From the NCBI RefSeq assembly GCF_042680125.1, contig NZ_JBHTNY010000040.1: a stretch of DNA of 64,000 nt. One strand, written 5' to 3'. Shown here piece by piece: positions 25,052-33,365 of this stretch. The translations under genes were made by a program, and so were the position numbers. Each line of letters begins with the position of its first letter. Positions within the stretch are counted from its first letter, which is position 1. The DNA is from Robinsoniella peoriensis (GTDB lineage Bacteria; Bacillota; Clostridia; Lachnospirales; Lachnospiraceae). The notes under the pieces were generated by a model. That model was not told the DNA's origin, made no database searches, and saw only the letters and a list, made by a program, of their open reading frames with translations.

Positions 25052-26752
25052 ATGACAGATTTTAAGAAAAGCACAGTTTATCAAATTTATCCAAAATCCT
25101 TTGCTGACAGTAAAGGAAACGGAACCGGTGATCTGAGGGGCATAATCAGCAAACTGGATTATTTGAAAGAATTGGGGATAGATTACATCTGGCTGACTCC
25201 TTTTTTTCTATCACCCCAGAAGGATAACGGTTATGACGTTGCAGATTATTATCAGATTGATCCTTCTTACGGGACAATGGAGGATTTCGAAAATCTGGTA
25301 AAAGAATCGGCGAAAAGGGAAATATCACTTATGCTGGATATGGTATTTAACCATACCTCCAACCGTCATGAATGGTTTCAAAAAGCATTAGCGGGTGATG
25401 CGAAATATAAAAATTATTACATTTTTAAAAAGGGAAAAGGATCCGGAATTCCACCAACGAACTGGGAAAGCAAGTTCGGTGGTAATGCCTGGGAGTATGT
25501 AGAGGCATTTGACGAGTATTACCTGCATTTATTTGATGTATCCCAGCCAGACCTGAACTGGGATAACGAGGATGTACGAAAAGAAATGCAGGAAATAGTT
25601 CAATTCTGGATGGGGAAAGGTGTGAAAGGATTCCGGTTTGATGTGGTGAATCTGATCAGCAAGGAAGCATTTGAAGATGATTATGAAGGGGACGGCAGAA
25701 GGTTTTACACCGATGGTCCCAATATTCATAAGTATTTAAGAGAGCTTAATGAAAAGACATTTGGAAAAGAAAAAGGAATAATTACTGTAGGGGAAATGTC
25801 CAGTACTTCTATGGAAAACTGTTATCAATATGCTGGAGAAGATGGAAAAGAGTTTTCCATGGTTTTTAGTTTTCATCACCTTAAGGTGGATTTTATGGGG
25901 AACGAAAAATGGGTACTGATACCTTATGATTTTGCAAAATTAAAGCAGATCCTATTTGACTGGCAGACGAATATGGCAAAAAATCATGCATGGAATGCGG
26001 TGTTTTGGTGTAATCATGACCAGCCAAGAGTGGTTTCCCGTTTTGGGGATACGAAAAAGTACTGGAAAGAATCTGCGAAGATGCTGGCAACGGTGATTCA
26101 TTGTCTGAGAGGAACCCCTTATATTTTCCAGGGAGAAGAATTGGGAATGACTAATGCAGGATTCGAAGATATCTCCCAGTATCGGGATGTGGAAAGCCTG
26201 AACCATTTTCAGATCCTTCAGGAAAAAGGATTAAGCGAAGAACAGGCATATCAGATTCTTATGGCACATTCCAGGGATAACAGCCGTACTCCCATGCAGT
26301 GGAGTGAGGAAACCCAGGCAGGATTTACAAAAGGAGAACCATGGATAGAGGTAAATCCTAATTATAAGAAAATTAATGCCAGAGAGCAGTTGGATGATCC
26401 GGATTCGATCTTCTATTACTATAAGAAATTGGTCAGCCTGCGTAAAGATTATGAAGTGATCGCCTATGGGGATTTCGAAGCGCTTGATATAAATAATCCA
26501 TCTGTAATGGTTTACAAGCGCACCTATAAAGGTGAAGTACTAGTGGCAGCAAGTAACTTCTATGGAAAAGAAGCAGAGTGGGATCCGGGAATGGATCTGG
26601 GGGATTATCAATGTCTTCTGGGAAATTATGATGGGCAGGGCCTTATGAAAAGTTATGATAGCCAGGGCCTTATGAAAGGTTATGATAGTCAGGTTCCTGA
26701 GAAAGTGACGGTTCTGCGTCCATATGAGACAAGGTTATATTATAAGAAATAA
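25052..26752 (+). CDS. treC: Trehalose-6-phosphate hydrolase (GH13 alpha,alpha-phosphotrehalase)
   Basis: 566 residues, GH13 fold. Catalytic residues: nucleophile D197 (GFRFDVVN), acid/base E248 (ITVGEMSS) and D323 (NHDQPR). N-terminal VYQIYPKSFADS is standard for this subfamily. It splits trehalose-6-phosphate into glucose and glucose-6-phosphate in the cytoplasm. Near the C-terminus (about residues 524-548) an 8-residue unit of the form YDSQGLMK is repeated almost three times by a 24-base tandem repeat; this lies in a surface region of the last beta-domain and looks like recent slippage. A terminator follows at 26767. Confidence 0.93.
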   Translation: MTDFKKSTVYQIYPKSFADSKGNGTGDLRGIISKLDYLKELGIDYIWLTPFFLSPQKDNGYDVADYYQIDPSYGTMEDFENLVKESAKREISLMLDMVFNHTSNRHEWFQKALAGDAKYKNYYIFKKGKGSGIPPTNWESKFGGNAWEYVEAFDEYYLHLFDVSQPDLNWDNEDVRKEMQEIVQFWMGKGVKGFRFDVVNLISKEAFEDDYEGDGRRFYTDGPNIHKYLRELNEKTFGKEKGIITVGEMSSTSMENCYQYAGEDGKEFSMVFSFHHLKVDFMGNEKWVLIPYDFAKLKQILFDWQTNMAKNHAWNAVFWCNHDQPRVVSRFGDTKKYWKESAKMLATVIHCLRGTPYIFQGEELGMTNAGFEDISQYRDVESLNHFQILQEKGLSEEQAYQILMAHSRDNSRTPMQWSEETQAGFTKGEPWIEVNPNYKKINAREQLDDPDSIFYYYKKLVSLRKDYEVIAYGDFEALDINNPSVMVYKRTYKGEVLVAASNFYGKEAEWDPGMDLGDYQCLLGNYDGQGLMKSYDSQGLMKGYDSQVPEKVTVLRPYETRLYYKK

Positions 26753-26766
26753 AAGTATATGATTAT

Positions 26767-26830
26767 AAAAAGCAGCCGGAAACAAAAAGATTTTTTATAA
26801 AATCAGATTTGATCCGGCTGTTTTTATATT
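26767..26830 (+). terminator. Terminator after treC
   Basis: CAGCCGGA (26773-26780) pairs with TCCGGCTG (26813-26820); preceding A's and the following TTTTTAT extend it, with an AT-rich imperfect inner stem. It separates treC from the convergent superoxide reductase gene and may act for both. Confidence 0.75.
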
Positions 26831-26833
26831 TCT

Positions 26834-27220
26834 TTAGACTTCTGTTTTCCAGAAACCATGCAGATTGCAGTAAGCATAAGCTGCAATTGCTTCATCTCCG
26901 TCAGTTAATACAAAATTTGCTACCGGCTCACAGGTTGGACAGAGATTTATTCTCTGACAGCCCATTTTTGTCTGCAGATACACCCATGCAATGCTGTGCT
27001 CTTCTGTCATTGGGTGATAGATACTGCCGACTTTAACAGTAACCTGATTACCGCTGATTTCAATAATGGGAAGATGTTTTTCCGAAGCACCCTCAGATGT
27101 ATTGGGTTTCAGTTCGGTAAAATCCTGACAGGTACAGGATGCTGTTGGGTTGCCGGGACTGATCACTTCAAGGACGAGATGGTTTTCTCTATCAATAATA
27201 AATTTTGGTTCTAAATGCAT
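26834..27220 (-). CDS. Superoxide reductase (desulfoferrodoxin-like, centre II only)
   Basis: 128 residues. The mononuclear iron site ligands are all present: H49 (EKHLP), H69 (YHPM), H75 (EEHS), C118 and H121 (CNLHGFW), and E47-K48 next to H49 match the catalytic Glu-Lys pair of desulfoferrodoxin. The N-terminus lacks the four cysteines of the rubredoxin-like centre I (only C29 and C31 occur), so this is the short form, closer to neelaredoxin. It reduces superoxide to peroxide without making oxygen, useful in an obligate anaerobe; electrons usually come from rubredoxin. GGAGG site upstream. Stands alone between the trehalose operon and the Vat-like gene. Confidence 0.9.
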   Translation of the reverse strand: MHLEPKFIIDRENHLVLEVISPGNPTASCTCQDFTELKPNTSEGASEKHLPIIEISGNQVTVKVGSIYHPMTEEHSIAWVYLQTKMGCQRINLCPTCEPVANFVLTDGDEAIAAYAYCNLHGFWKTEV

Positions 27221-27325
27221 GTTGATTCCTCCAATTCTTATATATTACCCTGTTTATTTTTGCCTTAAATAGATATCTTATGTATAGGGAATGATTTTCT
27301 TTGAAAAATGAAATAAAAGAAACGC

Positions 27326-27354
27326 TTGGCAAAACAGTAAGAATATAATATAAT
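27326..27354 (+). promoter_or_regulatory. Promoter of the Vat-like acetyltransferase gene
   Basis: TTGGCA (27326-27331), 17 bases, TATAAT (27349-27354). Transcription would start near 27361, leaving a leader of about 140 bases before the ATG at 27503. Confidence 0.65.
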
Positions 27355-27380
27355 GTGTAAAAATAATCGAAATACTGACA

Positions 27381-27516
27381 CCCCGTGAACAGGGGAATTA
27401 TGAACAGGAGATATAAATAGGAGGCGGATCCAGGTGAAACGCTGTATTGCATAAACTGGAATAGTAAAAAAGAAAATCAGCATAAAAACAGGAGGATTTG
27501 AAATGACTATTCCAGT
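27381..27516 (+). promoter_or_regulatory. Leader with two tiny ORFs and inverted repeats (possible attenuator)
   Basis: CCCC (27381-27384) can pair with GGGG (27392-27395), which is the ribosome site of a six-codon ORF MNRRYK (27400-27420). Its TAG overlaps an AGGAGG site (27419-27424) serving a second six-codon ORF starting GTG, VKRCIA (27434-27454). ACTGGAATAGT (27455-27465), right after that stop, is the perfect complement of ACTATTCCAGT (27506-27516), codons 2-5 of the main gene, enclosing its GGAGGA site and ATG in the loop. TCCAG (27429-27433) could compete for CTGGA (27456-27460). This is the architecture of translational attenuation used by several resistance genes; function is inference. 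Confidence 0.5.
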
Positions 27517-28132
27517 AAATAAAATATATCCAAGAAGTAATGATAAAGAGACCGTATATTTAGACCAGGTAGTAACAAACCCAAATATCAAAGTAGGAAA
27601 ATACACCATCTATAATGATTTTGTAAAAAACCCTGCAGATTTCGAAAAAAATAATGTTCTGTACCATTATCCTGTGAATAAAGACAAGCTGGTCATTGGG
27701 AAATTCTGTTCCATTGCCTGTGGAGCAAAGTTCATGTTCACCAGCGCCAATCATGCTATGGGATCTCTTTCTAACTATACATTTCCCATTTTTTTTGAAG
27801 AGTGGGATTTGAAGAAAGAACATGTAACTGATGCATGGGATAACAAGGGTGATATCATGATTGGAAATGATGTCTGGATCGGATATGAAGCCGTAATTAT
27901 GGCAGGCGTGCATATCGGAGATGGGGCTGTAATCGGAACCAGAGCGGTAGTAACAAAGGATGTGCCGCCCTATACCATTGTAGGCGGAGTTCCCGCAAAG
28001 AAGATTAAAATGCGCTTTGACAGGCAGACAGTGGAAGACCTGCTGGAATTAAAATGGTGGGATTGGACGAGTGAAAAAATAAAGAAGAATCTTTCTTTGA
28101 TCATGAGCGGAGAGATTCGTGGATTAAAGTGA
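27503..28132 (+). CDS. Vat/CatB-type xenobiotic O-acetyltransferase
   Basis: 209 residues. The left-handed beta-helix is built from hexapeptide repeats at about 117-165 (IMIGNDVWIGYEAVIMAG, IGDGAVIGTRAVVTKDV). The loop with the catalytic histidine is SANHAMG (H84), as in streptogramin A acetyltransferases, and the C-terminal WWDW motif is present. Vat enzymes acetylate group A streptogramins, while close relatives (CatB type) acetylate chloramphenicol or unknown substrates, so resistance is possible but unproven. A leader with tiny ORFs precedes it, which fits drug-inducible expression. Confidence 0.85.
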   Translation: MTIPVNKIYPRSNDKETVYLDQVVTNPNIKVGKYTIYNDFVKNPADFEKNNVLYHYPVNKDKLVIGKFCSIACGAKFMFTSANHAMGSLSNYTFPIFFEEWDLKKEHVTDAWDNKGDIMIGNDVWIGYEAVIMAGVHIGDGAVIGTRAVVTKDVPPYTIVGGVPAKKIKMRFDRQTVEDLLELKWWDWTSEKIKKNLSLIMSGEIRGLK

Positions 28133-28145
28133 TTTTCTAACTAGA

Positions 28146-28198
28146 GAGGAAAGTTTGTGAGTATATCGCAGATTTATCTGCGATATACCACAGGGTAG
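28146..28198 (+). promoter_or_regulatory. Leader ORF spanning a perfect 13-bp hairpin before the nucleotidyltransferase gene
   Basis: GTATATCGCAGAT (28161-28173) and ATCTGCGATATAC (28176-28188) form a perfect 13-base hairpin with a two-base gap. A GAGGA site (28146-28150) and GTG start (28157) open a 13-codon ORF reading VSISQIYLRYTTG, which runs through the hairpin and stops at 28196-28198, four bases before the ATG of the next gene. Translation of the leader would melt the hairpin and deliver ribosomes next to the start. Confidence 0.5.
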
Positions 28199-28202
28199 AA
28201 CC

Positions 28203-29216
28203 ATGAACTTTAAAAACCTGATACATACACCGGAGTATAATTTCCTCTGGCAGGATGAGCATCTGGGAAAGAACCTGATTCTCCTTTCTGTTGCAGGAAG
28301 CTATGCGTATGGAACAAATAACGAATTCAGCGATTATGATGTCCGTGGGATTACCCTCAACCGCAAGTCGGATCTGATCGGACTGAGCAGCTATGATCAA
28401 TATGCAGATGATAAAACAGACACTACAATTTACACTTTTAACAAGATTATAAAGCTGTTAATGGACTGTAATCCCAATACCTGTGAAATGCTGGGACTAA
28501 AACAGGAACATTATCTGTATTTATCCCCGGTGGGACAGGAACTGCTGGATCATAAGAAATTATTTTTATCAAAGCGCGCTATTCACTCCTTCGGCGGTTA
28601 TGCCGGTCAGCAGCTGCGAAGACTGCAAAATGCTCTGGCAAGGGATACAATGCCCCAGGCAGAGAAGGAACAGCATATATTGCGGTCTGTAGAAAATGCC
28701 ATGTACAATTTTCAGGAGCGTTACGCACAGTTTGGAAATGGAAGTATCAATATTTATCTGGACCAAGCTGTAAACCCTGAATTTGAGCAGGAGATTTTTA
28801 TGGATGCAGATTTGTCCCATTATCCATTGAGAGATTACCGCAATATCTGGTGTGAGATGAACAATGTGGTAAAAGAGTATGACAAAATTGGCAAACGCAA
28901 TCATAAGAAAGATGAAAATCATCTGAATAAACATGCGATGCATCTGTTGCGGCTTTTTATGATGGCCATTGATATTCTGGAAAAAGAAGAGATTTGTACT
29001 TACCGGGAAGAAGAGCATGATTTGTTGATGAGTGTCAGAAATGGAGCATTTCAAAGAGAAGACGGCATGTACCGGGATGAGTTTTATGAAATATTGTCGG
29101 GTTATGAAAAACGATTGGATAATGCGGCGAGAAATACCGGTCTGCCGGATGCACCTGACAAAAAGAAAATCGAAGATTTTGTTATGAGTGTTAATGAAAG
29201 AGTAGTTAAAGCGTAA
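28203..29216 (+). CDS. RlaP/YcgL-like nucleotidyltransferase
   Basis: 337 residues. The N-terminal nucleotidyltransferase signature is GSYAYGTNNEFSDYDVRG: GS at 32-33 and the metal aspartates D44 and D46. The remainder is helical with RRLQNALARDTMPQ and a conserved-looking HLNKHAMHLLRLFMMA segment typical of the predicted nucleotidyltransferase family linked in phages to RNA ligases (RlaP). The substrate is unknown; no RNA ligase is nearby. The AGGG ribosome site is inside the end of the 13-codon leader ORF. It follows the Vat-like gene by 70 bases and has its own terminator. Confidence 0.8.
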   Translation: MNFKNLIHTPEYNFLWQDEHLGKNLILLSVAGSYAYGTNNEFSDYDVRGITLNRKSDLIGLSSYDQYADDKTDTTIYTFNKIIKLLMDCNPNTCEMLGLKQEHYLYLSPVGQELLDHKKLFLSKRAIHSFGGYAGQQLRRLQNALARDTMPQAEKEQHILRSVENAMYNFQERYAQFGNGSINIYLDQAVNPEFEQEIFMDADLSHYPLRDYRNIWCEMNNVVKEYDKIGKRNHKKDENHLNKHAMHLLRLFMMAIDILEKEEICTYREEEHDLLMSVRNGAFQREDGMYRDEFYEILSGYEKRLDNAARNTGLPDAPDKKKIEDFVMSVNERVVKA

Positions 29217-29272
29217 ATAAATTCGTATATGTATTGAATGGGAAAGGTAATTAAATGAAAAGATAATTTAAG

Positions 29273-29315
29273 CTGCCCTGCAGTATTGTATAACAATATT
29301 GCAGGGTAGTTTTAA
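29273..29315 (+). terminator. Terminator after the nucleotidyltransferase gene
   Basis: CTGCCCTGCAGTATTGT (29273-29289) pairs with ACAATATTGCAGGGTAG (29293-29309) around a three-base loop, one mismatch replaced by G-U, then TTTTAATT. Confidence 0.85.
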
Positions 29316-29400
29316 TTGCAATCAGATATGCCCTGAATTCTATTTTTCATCCGCCACAGAACGTGTTTGAAAATTCATTCATGTTATCAGCACATTTTAC

Positions 29401-30624
29401 TTAGCTTGGAATCTGCAGTTTCTGCCCGATTAAAATAAAGTTTGGATTTGAAATATGGTTAACAGATACAAGAGCGCTGATTGTAGTGTTGTATTTAGCG
29501 GCTATAGCCCAGAGGGTGTCGCCGGATTTTACCGTATACCATTGAACCGGTTTTGAAGAACCGGAATCCGGCGTACAGGGAATTCTGAGTTTTTGGCCAG
29601 GATAAATCAGATTCTCATTGTGAATCTGATTCAGTTTTACAAGGTCTGCAATACTGGTATGGTAATTTCGTGAAATTGCCCAGAGTGTATCCCCTGGTTT
29701 TACCGTATAGGTCAGGTACGTATCTTCAGACGGTGTATTATCCGGTATGGGAATGCGCAGTATCTGACCGGGATAAATAAGATTGGGGTTTGCAAGAGCA
29801 TTTTCGTTTGCAATTGCGGTAATACTGGTGTGATAGAGCTGGGCAATATTCCAAAGTGTATCACCGGATTTAACCCGGTATTCCACATATGAAGTAGAGG
29901 GTTCCGGTGGGGGAGGAACAGGATTTACCGGGCCGCTGTTGTCCAGAAAGATGCCATCGGTAAAATAGTCCAGATCGACATTTGTACTGATTCCCGGAAT
30001 CCTGCCTGTGTCCGAATGCTGCCAGCCAACCCAGAAACTCCAATTTGAATTATCGGATGGGGAAGCTGCGCCATATTCGGCTACCCACAGTGGGTAGGCA
30101 GTAATCGCTCCGCTAAATGTGTAACCTGCATTATAGGAATCACTATAGACCACAGCTTTCTTGCCGCTTAACTGTTCTACAGTCTGGATAAATGCCAATC
30201 CAATGGCATTTATTTCTGTATCTGTCAGATATTGCAGATCTTCAAAATCCATAGCCAGCCTGCAGTCGAAGTCCTTGTCTTGGATAGTGTTTACAAAAAA
30301 TTGTGCCTGATACTGTGCCTGGGAGATGCTTCTTGCGGTTACATAATGGTAAAAGCCAATGGACAGCCCGGCAGCAGAGGCCTTGGCGTAATTTTCTTCA
30401 AATTTTGGATCAATATAATCGCCACCTAGGCTGGAACGTATATAAACAACCTGAATTCCAGAGTCAGCAACTTGTTCAAAATCAATATCTTCCTGATAAA
30501 AGCTCACGTCAATACCAAGGTAGAGGGGATGTGAGGAAGGAGGAATCGCACAAACAATAAATACAGGAAAAAAAGAAAACAGCAGTAACGTAGATAAGAG
30601 AATGGCTAAAATTTTCTTGAGCAT
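29401..30624 (-). CDS. Secreted GH25 lysozyme with three LysM domains
   Basis: 407 residues. A signal peptide covers about residues 1-26 (KKILAILLSTLLLFSFF). The GH25 (Cellosyl/Lyc) muramidase domain runs from about 33 to 225, with catalytic D39 in GIDVS and the D126-x-E128 pair in AMDFED. Three LysM repeats follow, each beginning Y-x-V-K-x-GDTLW, near 245, 305 and 360, joined by Pro/Ser-rich linkers; the last ends the protein. It cleaves peptidoglycan glycan strands outside the cell, in wall turnover or against competitors. AAAGGAGG site before the ATG; no obvious operon partner. Confidence 0.94.
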   Translation of the reverse strand: MLKKILAILLSTLLLFSFFPVFIVCAIPPSSHPLYLGIDVSFYQEDIDFEQVADSGIQVVYIRSSLGGDYIDPKFEENYAKASAAGLSIGFYHYVTARSISQAQYQAQFFVNTIQDKDFDCRLAMDFEDLQYLTDTEINAIGLAFIQTVEQLSGKKAVVYSDSYNAGYTFSGAITAYPLWVAEYGAASPSDNSNWSFWVGWQHSDTGRIPGISTNVDLDYFTDGIFLDNSGPVNPVPPPPEPSTSYVEYRVKSGDTLWNIAQLYHTSITAIANENALANPNLIYPGQILRIPIPDNTPSEDTYLTYTVKPGDTLWAISRNYHTSIADLVKLNQIHNENLIYPGQKLRIPCTPDSGSSKPVQWYTVKSGDTLWAIAAKYNTTISALVSVNHISNPNFILIGQKLQIPS

Positions 30625-30764
30625 AAACCCTCCTTTGTCAAATATTCGTTTTAAGATAATATATGGTACAAGAAAAAAATTGTTATGAAATCATTGCAAA
30701 GAAATGAAAAATGAGAGTAGAGTAATTCAAAAGTGACAGAAAATAAAAATGTGCCGGATAATAG

Positions 30765-30800
30765 AAAAGCACCCGGATTTAAAATAATCCGGATGCTTTT
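30765..30800 (-). terminator. Terminator of the small Lys-rich protein gene
   Basis: Minus strand stem AAAAGCATCCGGATT (30800-30786) with AATCCGGGTGCTTTT (30779-30765), one G-U pair, six-base loop, T-run at the end. It starts within a few bases of the stop codon at 30805. Confidence 0.8.
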
Positions 30801-30804
30801 GCGG

Positions 30805-30969
30805 CTATGAATTCTTTTTCTTCTTCTTTTTACTTTTACTTTTTGTACTGGATTGTGCTGCTTCTTCTTCTTCCTCTTTGTCCAGTTCGTTTACCATGTG
30901 TTCCATAACGGATTTACAGGACTGGGGAAGTTCGGTAACATCATAATTATTATAACCTTTGTTTTCCAT
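30805..30969 (-). CDS. Small protein with acidic middle and Lys-rich tail
   Basis: A GAGAGGAG site selects the ATG at 30969, giving 54 residues; the frame could start further upstream at 31032 without a good site. The sequence has a hydrophilic N-terminus (MENKGYNNYDVTELP), a DKEEEEEAAQ stretch and a tail of serine and lysine (KSKSKKKKKKNS). It resembles no family I can name; charge pattern suggests a disordered nucleic-acid- or membrane-surface-binding protein. It is transcribed alone or as the tail of the upstream transporter message, ending at its own terminator. Confidence 0.6.
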   Translation of the reverse strand: MENKGYNNYDVTELPQSCKSVMEHMVNELDKEEEEEAAQSSTKSKSKKKKKKNS

Positions 30970-31061
30970 ATTCAAATCTCCTCTCTTTTCATGCATATAC
31001 TTTGCATAAGTGTTATGGCAATCGCCTGCCATATTACTTAGTATGCACAGCAGGCAATTTC

Positions 31062-32669
31062 TTATGAGAGTGTATTATCGTTTAAGACTTCAGTATTCAG
31101 CAAATCTGACCTTTTCGCACAATGTAAAACTTCAAATTGTAAAATTATTACATTAATTGCAGCATTTAAGGCATTCATAACAATATCAGCAATGACCGCC
31201 AATCCAAGTGCTTCTGCGGGAATTCCGGCCTGTATAAAAAGAACGGCATAACCTGCAAGAAATCCACCGGGTATAGATGGAGCTGCCGCAGCCAGTGTAA
31301 ATGACACAATCATGGTAATTACCAGCATAGCTATGGTTATTTTGATCTCGAATGCCTGTGCAGCAAATACAGTAAGCAGTATTAAATGCACCACGGTAGC
31401 AGGTTTAAATACAACGCTTCCAAAGGAAATGGTAAATTTGGAAAGCCGGTGGTCAATACCCAGTTTCTTATCGCAGTTGTTTCGCATATCAGAATAAGCT
31501 GCGGATGAGGAAGCATTTACTAAGGCAAGAAAGGAGGAAGGCATAATTTTCTTCAATATACGGATTGGCGAAATTCCCTCTTTTACCTTTACCGATACCA
31601 GATACAGGAGGAATACAATTGCCATGCATAGCAGATAGACACCTGCCATTTGCAGCATATATAAAAGAAGAGGTATGTAATTGCCTACGATAAGCCGGTA
31701 AATACTTAAAAAAACGAAAGCCGGTGAAACGGCGGAAATAAATCCTAAAATACTTTGCGATATAGCATTGCACTGTTCAACTAACTGTCCGGCAATGCTG
31801 ATCCGGTGTTGCAGCAGTACCATTGCCATTCCCACAAGTACAGCCAGAACAATGATCTGTATGGCATTTCCGGTCTGGAACGGGTCGATGACATTTTCCG
31901 GAATGGCATCAAGTAGCAGTTGAAAAATGGATTCTGCCTGAATGCCGTCTGCACCTGTTGAGGGAAAATGCACCTTTGTGAACAAGGCTGCCGCAATCCC
32001 TCCTAATATGGTCATTGTTATGAGAATTGCGCTAAAGTGCTGCAGTACTTTTTTGCCCACACTTCCCAGCCGGTTCGGTGCTCCGATATGGTAAATTCCC
32101 CATACAACGGCAAAAAACAGCATAGGACAGACCACCGTTGTCAGAATACCGGCAAATGTGTCAAATAGAGGGATTGCTGCCTGGTTCAGCAGAAAATCAG
32201 AAGCATCTATAGGCAGGTAATGGGTTACCACACCTGCGGCCAGTGCCAGGATGATCGCAATTGCGATAGGCAAAAATGGGTTGGAAGCCTTGTGCTTGAT
32301 ACTAACTGAAACAATATTCATTCCCTTGGAGTACACATAGCCGCATCCGCTGCCAATAGCCGCAAGAAACGGCTGGCTGAAAAATGCATCTCCAAACTGG
32401 TCATCATCATTCTGTTCGTAAGGGTTTGCCTCTTTGCCCTGTACCTTCAGTGTTATCTGTATTTTTTTCAGACGTGTCTGGATAATTAATTCCCCGGAAT
32501 TGGGTGCCAATCCTTTTTCCATCCAGCTATCCAGTGCCTTTTCCAAAGAGAGACGTATCTTTAATATTTCTTCCGGTGCTGCAGAAAGCTGCTGCAATGT
32601 TTCTTCTATGAGATCTGCAACCATATCCGCATTCTGTTCCGACAATATAAATTTCTTTGTTATTAACAT
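31062..32669 (-). CDS. DAACS-family dicarboxylate/amino acid:cation symporter with extra N-terminal cytosolic domain
   Basis: 535 residues. Residues from about 133 on form the sodium:dicarboxylate symporter domain with eight hydrophobic segments, the serine-rich re-entrant NASSSAAYSDMRNN near 390 and the second hairpin around AAAPSIPGGFLAGYAV. Typical family members are 400-440 residues; the first 130 here are additional and soluble. They contain EEILKIRLSLEKALDSWMEKG followed by two strands (GELIIQTRLKKIQITLKVQG), reminiscent of the GHKL-type ATPase fold of RsbW-like anti-sigma kinases, though the ATP-binding G boxes are not obvious. The role of the fusion is unknown. Likely imports glutamate, aspartate, serine or C4-acids. 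Confidence 0.85.
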   Translation of the reverse strand: MLITKKFILSEQNADMVADLIEETLQQLSAAPEEILKIRLSLEKALDSWMEKGLAPNSGELIIQTRLKKIQITLKVQGKEANPYEQNDDDQFGDAFFSQPFLAAIGSGCGYVYSKGMNIVSVSIKHKASNPFLPIAIAIILALAAGVVTHYLPIDASDFLLNQAAIPLFDTFAGILTTVVCPMLFFAVVWGIYHIGAPNRLGSVGKKVLQHFSAILITMTILGGIAAALFTKVHFPSTGADGIQAESIFQLLLDAIPENVIDPFQTGNAIQIIVLAVLVGMAMVLLQHRISIAGQLVEQCNAISQSILGFISAVSPAFVFLSIYRLIVGNYIPLLLYMLQMAGVYLLCMAIVFLLYLVSVKVKEGISPIRILKKIMPSSFLALVNASSSAAYSDMRNNCDKKLGIDHRLSKFTISFGSVVFKPATVVHLILLTVFAAQAFEIKITIAMLVITMIVSFTLAAAAPSIPGGFLAGYAVLFIQAGIPAEALGLAVIADIVMNALNAAINVIILQFEVLHCAKRSDLLNTEVLNDNTLS

Positions 32670-32721
32670 CTTGCTATCACATCCTTTTCGGGAGCAATCT
32701 AAGAGATTTTGTTAGCCGCTC

Positions 32722-32750
32722 TGTATATTTATATTATGTATAAGTTTCAA
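32722..32750 (-). promoter_or_regulatory. Candidate promoter of the DAACS transporter gene
   Basis: Minus strand TTGAAA (32750-32745), 17 bases, TATACA (32727-32722), about 55 bases before the start codon. Confidence 0.45.
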
Positions 32751-32929
32751 ATTATATTAAAAGAGTATACCATACCTGATGTAGAAAACAATAAAAAATG
32801 TATGTGCAATCATTTATAAAAAGTGAAGATAAACTTATGAAAAGGTTAAGATTGATTCTGAAAGTTAAGGAAAGTATACGCGTCCGGAGTAGGAAATAAT
32901 AACTTTATCAAAGAATCCCTCAGATAACA

Positions 32930-32958
32930 TTGCTATTTGCGTTCATTTAAATTATAAT
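32930..32958 (+). promoter_or_regulatory. Promoter of the 112-aa protein gene
   Basis: TTGCTA (32930-32935), 17 bases, TATAAT (32953-32958). The rest of the 320-base divergent gap between 32670 and 32989 is AT-rich and shows nothing else I can support. Confidence 0.6.
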
Positions 32959-32989
32959 AAAATAAGAAAAATTACGCAATAAGTGCCAA

Positions 32990-33328
32990 ATGAAGGAGAA
33001 GATCGGGAGATTGGAAAAAGGGAAAGACTACGACGAAATAATGAAGGACAATCCGGAACTGGCAGAAAAGCTGAACCGGGCTTCCAAAGAAAGGTTGTTA
33101 GATAAGAGAAATATTGACGGGGTTGCAAGAGCGCTGTCCCGTTATGTTTACAAAAATAATTCTGCAGCAGATATAGTAATAAAGGCGGTAAAAGAGGGAC
33201 GTTGGCTGCAATTGGAACTTCTGTATGGCTATTATAGCGGGTTTGAAGATGACCGAAATGAGGGCGGATGTGCAGTAGCGGATCTGGAACAGCTCTTGAA
33301 AGAACTGCTTCGGAGTCTATTGTATTAA
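32990..33328 (+). CDS. Small helical protein of unknown function
   Basis: 112 residues from the ATG at 32990, which lacks a clear ribosome site; an in-frame TTG at 33011 follows an AAGGAG at 32993-32998 and may be the true start (105 residues). The protein is charged and mostly helical: KDYDEIMKDNPELAEKLNRASKERLL-like segments (in short, NPELAEKLN), then ARALSRYVYKNNSAADIVIKA and a C-terminal leucine-rich helix. No family recognised. It sits 37 bases before the NYN-domain gene in the same direction. Confidence 0.6.
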   Translation: MKEKIGRLEKGKDYDEIMKDNPELAEKLNRASKERLLDKRNIDGVARALSRYVYKNNSAADIVIKAVKEGRWLQLELLYGYYSGFEDDRNEGGCAVADLEQLLKELLRSLLY

Positions 33329-33365
33329 TTCACATGATATGAAATGAAAAGAGGGCAACAAAAAA

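Noticed and set aside
26615..26705. CRISPR-like repeats
   Set aside because: The 24-base units are directly adjacent without spacers and in frame inside treC.
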